Position numbers and translations under genes: made by a program. Positions 1-5,326 of a DNA stretch of 11,253 nucleotides are shown here, one piece after another. The notes beneath the pieces were generated by a model. The model made no database searches and was not told the origin of the DNA. It saw only the letters and a list, made by a program, of their open reading frames with translations. This stretch comes from a bacterium (lineage in GTDB: Bacteria; Armatimonadota; Zipacnadia; Zipacnadales; Zipacnadaceae): NCBI GenBank assembly GCA_030607655.1, contig JAUWJN010000053.1, positions 1 to 11,253 of the forward strand. The letters are read 5' to 3'. The first letter of the stretch is position 1. Every line of letters starts with the position of its first letter.

Positions 1-427
1 GCCCGACCATAGACGACATGTTAATAATGCTGCCCTTGGTGGCCACCAGGTGATCCAGAGCCGCTTTGGTGCACAGGAAGTAACTCTTCAGGTTGGTGTT
101 GATGATCAGGTCCCAGTCTTCCTCAGTGTGGTCGAAAACCGTCTTGGAGATGTGGGTGCCCGCATTGTTTAGCACGCAGTCCAGCCGCCCATACTCGGCG
201 ATAGTCTGCGCGACCATCTGTCTTACTGGCTCTGACTGGCTAACATCGGTGGGCACAAAAAGTGCCTGGGCACCCATCGCCCGCAGGTCAGCTTCGGCCT
301 CTGGTCCCGCCTCCTCGTCAATATCAGCAATCACAATGCTCGCCCCGTGGCGAGCCATCACCCGCGCACAACCCAGTCCAATGCCTTTGGCACCACCGGT
401 TATGATAATTACCTTTCCTTCCAGCAC
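1..427 (-). CDS. SDR family NAD-type oxidoreductase, N-terminal part (3' end beyond window)
   Basis: Classical short-chain dehydrogenase/reductase; 142 codons are present and the gene runs off the left edge. Read from a GTG start at 427, the protein begins VLEGKVIIITGGAKGIG, with the Rossmann TGxxxGIG motif at residues 10-17. Asp35 at the end of the second strand is the usual sign of NAD(H) rather than NADP(H) use. D61-V62, NNAG (87-90), N112 and the segment NMSS (136-139, catalytic Ser probably S139) follow in normal order. The YxxxK pair lies outside the window. The GTG start is chosen because GGAAAGGAG sits about 8 nt upstream and the protein begins exactly where SDRs begin. It is divergent from the E1 alpha gene and shares its control region. 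Family is certain; the substrate (sugar, polyol or hydroxy acid) is unknown. Confidence 0.93.
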   Translation of the reverse strand, partial: MLEGKVIIITGGAKGIGLGCARVMARHGASIVIADIDEEAGPEAEADLRAMGAQALFVPTDVSQSEPVRQMVAQTIAEYGRLDCVLNNAGTHISKTVFDHTEEDWDLIINTNLKSYFLCTKAALDHLVATKGSIINMSSMVG

Positions 428-453
428 CGCAATCTCTCCTTTCCTTGAATGTC

Positions 454-470
454 AATGGTTCTGAACCAAT
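454..470. promoter_or_regulatory. Operator-like palindrome between divergent genes
   Basis: The sequence AATGGTTCTGAACCAAT has perfect 6-bp arms (TGGTTC/GAACCA) around one central base, plus one further outer pair. It lies 27 bp upstream of the SDR start and 36 bp upstream of the -35 box of the E1 alpha promoter. The TGGT...ACCA half-sites resemble those bound by FadR-subfamily GntR regulators, for example PdhR, but the spacing here is five bases rather than the three of PdhR sites. No regulator gene is in the window. A binding role is inference. Confidence 0.4.
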
Positions 471-505
471 CAGTAACCTGCCCTTGATGCTAATCACGGC
501 ACGTG

Positions 506-534
506 TTGACAAGCCGGTGATATACCATTATTCT
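506..534 (+). promoter_or_regulatory. Sigma70-type promoter of the E1 alpha-led gene run
   Basis: A perfect -35 box TTGACA (506-511) is followed after exactly 17 bp by TATTCT (529-534), a 4 of 6 match to the -10 consensus. The expected transcription start, 6-7 bases after the -10 box, falls at about 541-542, which is the ATG of E1 alpha. The mRNA would therefore be leaderless, agreeing with the absence of a Shine-Dalgarno sequence before that ATG. A CACGTG palindrome (500-505) touches the -35 box. Confidence 0.5.
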
Positions 535-541
535 TTAGGCT

Positions 542-1504
542 ATGCAATACCTTCCTAGCTACCGCAAAATGCTGCTAATTCTCCGCTTCGAAGAGCGGGT
601 AGCCGAGCTGCAGCGCACCGGCCAGGTGCCGGGATTCGCTCATCTGTACTGGGGACAGGAGGCCATTGCGGTGGGGATTTGCCATTGGCTACGGCCAGAA
701 GATTACGTGCTCAGTACCCACCGAGGCCACGGTCATTGCCTGGCTAAAGGAGCTGAGCCCGGTCGCGTACTGGCAGAGATTATGGGGCGCTCTGACGGCT
801 ATTGCCGGGGCAAGGGCGGGTCAATGCATGTGGCGGCGTTTGACCAAGGGATACTGGGGGCTAACGGCATTGTTGCCGCGAGCCTGCCTATTGCCACCGG
901 AGTTGCTCTATCTAACCGCCTGGAAGGCAACGGACGAGTGGCCGTGGCCTTCTTCGGTGATGCCGCCGTCGAAGAAGGTCCCTTTCACGAAAGCCTGAAC
1001 CTGGCGAGTTTGTGGGACCTGCCGCTGCTGTTCGTCTGTGAGGATAACCAGTATGCCATCTCGGTGACGGTTGACAAGCGCCAGGGCGGCAAAGGTGCTG
1101 CCGCTATTGCCCAAGCCCATGGCTTGGAGTCCCGAAAAGTGGATGGTAACGATGTTGTGGCTATGCTTGACGCCAGCCAGTGGGCGGTGGCCCGGGCCCG
1201 GGAGTGCAGCCCTGTTCTACTGGAATGTGCTACGATCCGCTGGGGTGGCCATCATTCGGCCCAACCCACTCGTCGTTATCGCTCTACGGAAGAGCTGGAA
1301 GCGACCCAGGCGGCCTGTCCCATTGCTCGCCTGGAAAAGCGGCTGATAGCTGAGGGGGAGGCTACAATGGAGGAACTGGCAGAAATTAACACCGAGATAG
1401 TGGCTCAGGTTGATGAGGCCGAGCGCTTCGCCCGGCAGAGTCCCTTCCCTAAACCAGACGAGGCAACCCAGGATGTGTACGCGGCCCAGGAAGGTGGCGG
1501 CTGA
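542..1504 (+). CDS. Thiamine-diphosphate-dependent 2-oxo acid (or acetoin) dehydrogenase E1, alpha subunit
   Basis: Alpha subunit of a heterotetrameric E1 of the pyruvate/acetoin/branched-chain 2-oxo acid dehydrogenase family, which decarboxylates its substrate on thiamine diphosphate. At 320 residues it is full length. The family opening YRKMLLILRFEERV (7-20) is followed by HLYWGQEA (34-41), the STHRGHGH segment and the RGKGGSMH block. The cofactor/Mg motif starts at G139-D140-A141, with the partner Asn at N169 in CEDNQYA; the usual forms are GDG and CENN, so two motif positions are changed while both metal ligands (D140, N169) remain. The ATG at 542 fits the family N-terminus but has no Shine-Dalgarno sequence; the promoter at 506-534 suggests a leaderless message. 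It overlaps the beta subunit gene by one base. Whether the substrate is pyruvate, acetoin, a branched-chain acid or a sugar-derived 2-oxo acid cannot be told. Confidence 0.93.
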   Translation: MQYLPSYRKMLLILRFEERVAELQRTGQVPGFAHLYWGQEAIAVGICHWLRPEDYVLSTHRGHGHCLAKGAEPGRVLAEIMGRSDGYCRGKGGSMHVAAFDQGILGANGIVAASLPIATGVALSNRLEGNGRVAVAFFGDAAVEEGPFHESLNLASLWDLPLLFVCEDNQYAISVTVDKRQGGKGAAAIAQAHGLESRKVDGNDVVAMLDASQWAVARARECSPVLLECATIRWGGHHSAQPTRRYRSTEELEATQAACPIARLEKRLIAEGEATMEELAEINTEIVAQVDEAERFARQSPFPKPDEATQDVYAAQEGGG

Positions 1505-2493
1505 TGCCCAATATAAGCTACGCTGCTGCCCTAAACCTAGCTTTGGCTGAAGCCATGAGGGAGGACCCGAAGGTTATACTCCTGGGTGAGGACATCGGAC
1601 CGCTAGGCGGGATCTTCACAGTTACTGAGGGCTTGCTGGAGGAATTCGGGCTTGACCGCGTCCGCGAGACTCCTCTTTCCGAGGCGGGCTTTATGGGTTG
1701 CGGGATTGGTCTGGCCCTGTGTGGCTGGCGGCCAGTGGTTGAAATTATGTTCTCTGATTTCCTGACGATGTGTATGGATCAGTTGTGCAATCAGGCTGCT
1801 AAATTGCGCTATATGAGCGGCGGGCAAGCCAGCGTACCTCTCACTGTCCGGGCCCCAATTGGTGCCCGCAACTCCGCCGCCGCCCAGCATTCTCAAAGTC
1901 CCCAAGCTTGGTTCGCTCACACGCCCGGCCTGCGCGTAGTTTTGCCGGCGACGCCCGCCAATGCTCTGGGACTGCTGGCCTCGGCTATTGAATGTGATGA
2001 TCCAGTGGTCGTACTGGAGCATAAGTTACTTTATCAGGAAGAAGGGCCCGTGCCTTCCGGACGCCACCGGGTGCCGCTGGGGAAGGCAGAGGTCAAGCGA
2101 GAGGGAACTGATCTGACCTTGATTAGCTGTTCTCGTATGACGCAGGTAGCTTTAGTCGCTGCCGAAGAACTGACAAGCCAGGGTGTGGCCGCTGAGGTGG
2201 TTGATTTAAGGAGTCTGGTACCCCTGGATCGCGAGACAATATTAGAATCGGTAGCCCGGACGCGGCGAGCGGTAGTGGTGGACGAGGGGGCCATTGATTA
2301 CGGCATAACGGCAGAAATAGCCGCCTTGATCTCGGCCGAACTGTTCGGTGAACTGCTAGCGCCGGTGGGACGAGTGGGGGCCTTGGCGACCCCGGTCCCG
2401 TTTAGTCCTCCTCTGGAAAAGACAGTGATTCCCCAAGTTGAGGATGTCATTGCGGCGGTACTAAAATGCGTACCGGACAGCCCTGCCCGGTAG
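1504..2493 (+). CDS. Thiamine-diphosphate-dependent 2-oxo acid (or acetoin) dehydrogenase E1, beta subunit
   Basis: Partner of the preceding alpha subunit; 329 residues, normal length. Family blocks appear in order: LLGEDIG (26-32), TPLSEAGF with E60 as the Glu that activates the thiamine ring, DQLCNQAAKLRYMSGGQ (92-108), AQHSQS with H129 as the active-site His, and EHKLLYQEEG. The C-terminal transketolase-type domain follows (VVDLRSLVPLDRE, VVDEG). Its ATG shares an A with the TGA of the alpha gene (TGATG), so translation is probably coupled; AGGAAGG at 1488-1494 inside the alpha gene can serve as ribosome binding site. No lipoyl-domain E2 or E3 gene follows, whereas complete operons of this family usually have E2 next. 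E2 and E3 may lie elsewhere, or the E1 may work without them. Family is certain; substrate unknown. Confidence 0.94.
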   Translation: MPNISYAAALNLALAEAMREDPKVILLGEDIGPLGGIFTVTEGLLEEFGLDRVRETPLSEAGFMGCGIGLALCGWRPVVEIMFSDFLTMCMDQLCNQAAKLRYMSGGQASVPLTVRAPIGARNSAAAQHSQSPQAWFAHTPGLRVVLPATPANALGLLASAIECDDPVVVLEHKLLYQEEGPVPSGRHRVPLGKAEVKREGTDLTLISCSRMTQVALVAAEELTSQGVAAEVVDLRSLVPLDRETILESVARTRRAVVVDEGAIDYGITAEIAALISAELFGELLAPVGRVGALATPVPFSPPLEKTVIPQVEDVIAAVLKCVPDSPAR

Positions 2494-2592
2494 ATCGCGA
2501 CGTGTCGCTCCTTGCCGATTCGTTCTAATACCTCTCGGCCAAGTGAAGGGCTTTATCTCGCGCTACTGCGAAAACAAATAGATTTCAACATC

Positions 2593-2599
2593 AAGGAGG
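2593..2599 (+). promoter_or_regulatory. Ribosome binding site of the aldehyde dehydrogenase gene
   Basis: AAGGAGG lies 7 nt before the ATG at 2607 and is the strongest Shine-Dalgarno sequence of the rightward genes. The remaining part of the 113-bp gap after E1 beta has no convincing promoter or T-tailed terminator, so read-through from the E1 genes is plausible. Confidence 0.75.
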
Positions 2600-2606
2600 C
2601 AAGTCA

Positions 2607-4061
2607 ATGCAGATTGGCAACTACATCGCGGGCCAATGGGAGCCAGCAGCTTCCGATAATATCATAGTTGATACGAATCCCGCCGATACGCGGGACATAC
2701 TCGCCGAGATTCCTTCATCAGGAGAGGCGGAAGTAGACGCGGCACTGGAGGCAGCGACGCGAGCTTTTCCCGAGTGGCGACGGCTCCCCTTCTCAGAACG
2801 ACTTGAGATTGTGGCCCAAGCGAGCAATCTACTCAAGGAAAACCGAGGCATGATTGCTGAGTTACTCACCCAAGAGAATGGCAAGACGCTCCGCGAGTCC
2901 CACGGAGAGATTAACTCCGCCCTTTCCGAAATGGAATTCCAAATGCACCACGCCGAGCGACTGGGTGGGCTGGTTAGGCCTTCCCGCCAGCCCGGCGCAC
3001 ACGCGTATATGATACGCGAGCCCCGCGGCGTAGCGCTGGTCATCTCTCCGTGGAACTTCCCTCTGAATGTCCCCGGTCGCAAGGTAGTACCGGCGCTTAT
3101 TGCCGGCAACACCGTCGTCTTCAAGCCAGCCAGTCTCACACCCTTGATAGGGATGGAGTTTACGCGCCTGTTCGCTGACGCGGGACTGCCGGCTGGGGTA
3201 CTGAACCTGGTCTGCGGCAGCGGCGGGCAGATTGGCACCAAGCTAGTCGCCGACCCGCGAGTGAAAGCCATCTCCTTCACGGGGTCCACGGAAGTAGGTA
3301 AACAAATTCACCAGGTGGCCGCTGCTAACCTCACTCCCACGCAACTGGAAATGGGGGGCAAGAATGCGGCCCTAGTGCTTCGGGATGCGGACTTGAATCT
3401 CGCCGTCGCCGACTGCGTAACCGCCGGGTTTAGTTGTGCGGGGCAGTGGTGTACTTCGACCAGCCGAATTCTACTTGAGCAGCCTATTGCTGCCGATTTT
3501 ACGGCGCGCTTTATTGCCCGAGTGGAAAGCCTGCGGGTCGGCCTGGGAACAGACGAGGAAACAGATATGGGACCCGTCATCAGCCAGGATCAGTTAGAGC
3601 AGGTTGCCTCTCACGTCGCCCTGGGTCAGACCGAGGGAGCGCGGCTGGTCTGCGGCGGCCACCAGGTAACAGACAATGGCTGTGAGCATGGCTACTTCTT
3701 CCAGCCCACGGTGTTTGATAAAGTTGAGCCCCAGATGCGAGTTGCTCAAGAGGAGATTTTTGGCCCGGTAGTCTGCTGTATGGAGGTAGCGGACTTGGAC
3801 CATGCCTTGGAAGTAGCCAACAGTGTTGAGTTTGGGCTAAGCGCCTCGGTCTACACCCGTGATCTGGGCCGGGCGCAACGCTTCATTGACGGAATCGAGA
3901 CCGGCCTGGTGCACGTCAACATGCATACTGGTTATAAGGAGCCTCAGCTTCCGTTTGGGGGACGTAAAGCTTCGGGAGCGGGGTTGCCGGAAGCCGGTGA
4001 AGCCGGCATCCAATTCTACACTCAGCACAAGGTCGTCTATTGCTACGCTGGCGAAAACTGA
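2607..4061 (+). CDS. NAD(P)-dependent aldehyde dehydrogenase, semialdehyde-dehydrogenase-like
   Basis: Full-length (484 residues) member of the ALDH superfamily, oxidising an aldehyde to a carboxylate in the cytoplasm. Key residues are all visible: PWNFP with oxyanion-hole N150, FKPA with K173, the cofactor loop FTGSTEVG (224-231), catalytic base E248 in LEMGGKN, nucleophile C282 in GQWCTSTSR, and EEIFGPV (382-388). S176 stands where NAD-specific enzymes often have Glu, which leans toward NADP use or dual use. Overall similarity is closest to 2-oxoglutarate-semialdehyde and succinate-semialdehyde dehydrogenases, consistent with sugar-acid breakdown, but substrate is inference. The residue before the catalytic Cys is Trp281, where the family normally has Arg (GQRC) or a small set of others. 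It follows the E1 pair where an E2 gene would be expected. The ATG is fixed by AAGGAGG 7 nt upstream. Confidence 0.95.
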   Translation: MQIGNYIAGQWEPAASDNIIVDTNPADTRDILAEIPSSGEAEVDAALEAATRAFPEWRRLPFSERLEIVAQASNLLKENRGMIAELLTQENGKTLRESHGEINSALSEMEFQMHHAERLGGLVRPSRQPGAHAYMIREPRGVALVISPWNFPLNVPGRKVVPALIAGNTVVFKPASLTPLIGMEFTRLFADAGLPAGVLNLVCGSGGQIGTKLVADPRVKAISFTGSTEVGKQIHQVAAANLTPTQLEMGGKNAALVLRDADLNLAVADCVTAGFSCAGQWCTSTSRILLEQPIAADFTARFIARVESLRVGLGTDEETDMGPVISQDQLEQVASHVALGQTEGARLVCGGHQVTDNGCEHGYFFQPTVFDKVEPQMRVAQEEIFGPVVCCMEVADLDHALEVANSVEFGLSASVYTRDLGRAQRFIDGIETGLVHVNMHTGYKEPQLPFGGRKASGAGLPEAGEAGIQFYTQHKVVYCYAGEN

Positions 4062-4064
4062 CCG

Positions 4065-4077
4065 GCCCCCGAGGGGC
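4065..4077 (+). other. Short GC stem-loop just after the aldehyde dehydrogenase stop
   Basis: GCCCC-CGA-GGGGC forms a 5-bp all-GC stem with a 3-base loop three bases after the TGA of the aldehyde dehydrogenase gene. No T-run follows, so it is a poor intrinsic terminator. It might protect or trim a message end between the two genes, or be chance. Confidence 0.25.
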
Positions 4078-4107
4078 ATCTGATGCCTATACGACGACGG
4101 ATTCTCC

Positions 4108-4112
4108 GGAGG
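4108..4112 (+). promoter_or_regulatory. Ribosome binding site that fixes the Gfo/Idh/MocA start
   Basis: GGAGG lies 8 nt before the ATG at 4121. The longer open frame beginning at 4040 would overlap the aldehyde dehydrogenase gene and add 27 residues with no family similarity, so 4121 is taken as the start. Confidence 0.75.
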
Positions 4113-4120
4113 CGCAGACA

Positions 4121-5257
4121 ATGAAGGTAGTTAACGTGGGACTGATCGGCGGCGGCTTTATGGCGCGCACCGATGTTCACGGCTACATCAATCTGCACCT
4201 CCATTATGAGCCGGTGCCGGTCGAGTTTCATCTCCATACGCTTTGCCATCGCACGCCGGAGAAGGCCGAGCATGCGCGGGCGCTGCTCGGCTTCGAGCGG
4301 GCCAGCACCGATTTCCGGGAGGTTACCGAAAGCCCGGAGATTGACCTAGTGCATATCTGCACGCCCAACCACCTGCACAAAGAAGAGCTACTGTCAGCGA
4401 TGGCCCACGGCAAGCACATCTACTGCCACAAGCCACTAGTGGTCAATCTCGCGGAGGCTGAGCAGATTCAGTCAGCGCTGCCCGGTTACGAGGGCATCGC
4501 CCAAATGGTCTTTAACTATCGATTCTTGCCGGCAACCATAAGGGCGCGCGAGCTAATAGCAGAAGGCTTCCTCGGCCGGGTTCTATCTTTTCGCGGGGCT
4601 TATCTTCACAGCGGCAGCGTTGACCCCGATGCGCCCCTGAAGTGGAAACGCTCGCGGGCGGGGGGCGGGGGGGCTATAAATGATTTGGGCTCGCATATCC
4701 TTGACCTGATGCACATGCTGGTGGGTGATTATGAGGCGATTGGGTGCACCACCAGCATTACTTTTGCTGACCGGCCTGCTCTTGATGATCCGAGCCGCCG
4801 GGTGCCCGTGGACGCCGAGGACGCGGCCTGTATGACAGTGCGTCTGCCCGACGGCGGTATCGGCACTCTGGAGGCTTCTAAGATTGCCACCGGCACTCAG
4901 GATGAGCTTCGCTTCGAGCTGCACGGTGAGACAGGAGCTATCAGATTCAATCTTATGTATCCGAACTGGCTGGAGGTCTACGACACCCGACAGCCGGGCG
5001 GACCGACCGGCGGCAGGCAGGGATGGCAGGCGATTGACACGGTGCAGCGGTATCCCACGCCGGCAGCCGGCTTTCCAGGACCCAAATGCTCGATCGGTTG
5101 GCTACGGGCGCACATGGCCTGTCTGCACAATTTCCTGGCTGCGGCGAGCCGTGGCGAGCCGGCAGAGCCTGACTTGGCGCAGGGCATCTACATCCAGCGC
5201 GTCATGTCAGCCGCGCACCAGTCGGCCCAAAGTGGCCACTGGGTTAGTCTGAAATAG
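4121..5257 (+). CDS. Gfo/Idh/MocA family oxidoreductase
   Basis: Cytoplasmic NAD(P)-dependent oxidoreductase of the glucose-fructose oxidoreductase/inositol dehydrogenase/MocA family, which typically oxidises or reduces sugars, inositols or their derivatives. From the ATG at 4121 it is 378 residues, normal for the family. The N-terminal Rossmann domain starts NVGLIGGGFMAR (GGGFM at 10-14); HICTPNHLH marks the fourth strand. The family EKP motif reads C-H-K-P-L (H103-K104-P105), keeping the catalytic Lys but with His for Glu. The C-terminal domain has GGGGAINDLGSHILDL, with D188, G190, H192 and D195 in the usual active-site helix. It follows the aldehyde dehydrogenase by 59 bp and precedes the secreted glycosidase by 69 bp, which suggests a sugar released by that enzyme as substrate. 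Family is certain; reaction unknown. Confidence 0.94.
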   Translation: MKVVNVGLIGGGFMARTDVHGYINLHLHYEPVPVEFHLHTLCHRTPEKAEHARALLGFERASTDFREVTESPEIDLVHICTPNHLHKEELLSAMAHGKHIYCHKPLVVNLAEAEQIQSALPGYEGIAQMVFNYRFLPATIRARELIAEGFLGRVLSFRGAYLHSGSVDPDAPLKWKRSRAGGGGAINDLGSHILDLMHMLVGDYEAIGCTTSITFADRPALDDPSRRVPVDAEDAACMTVRLPDGGIGTLEASKIATGTQDELRFELHGETGAIRFNLMYPNWLEVYDTRQPGGPTGGRQGWQAIDTVQRYPTPAAGFPGPKCSIGWLRAHMACLHNFLAAASRGEPAEPDLAQGIYIQRVMSAAHQSAQSGHWVSLK

Positions 5258-5326
5258 AGCATTGGGGGCAGGAACTCCAGTGAACTCCAACCCCAAGATA
5301 GGTCAACTAAGACGGAAGGTCAACGA

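Noticed and set aside
93..464. 123-residue plus-strand open frame at the left edge
   Set aside because: It is antisense to the SDR gene, whose motifs are unmistakable.
2497..2508. GCGAC-GT-GTCGC repeat right after the E1 beta stop
   Set aside because: The loop is too tight for the full stem and no T-run follows, so it is not a terminator, and it is too short to claim as an operator.
2621..3289. 222-residue open frame on the minus strand opposite the aldehyde dehydrogenase gene
   Set aside because: It lies wholly antisense to a certain gene, has a Ser/Arg-rich composition typical of a shadow frame and shows no family motif.
4656..4673. G-rich run with quadruplex potential in the Gfo/Idh/MocA gene
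   Set aside because: It encodes the glycine stretch before the conserved D-x-G-x-H helix, so protein constraint explains most of it.
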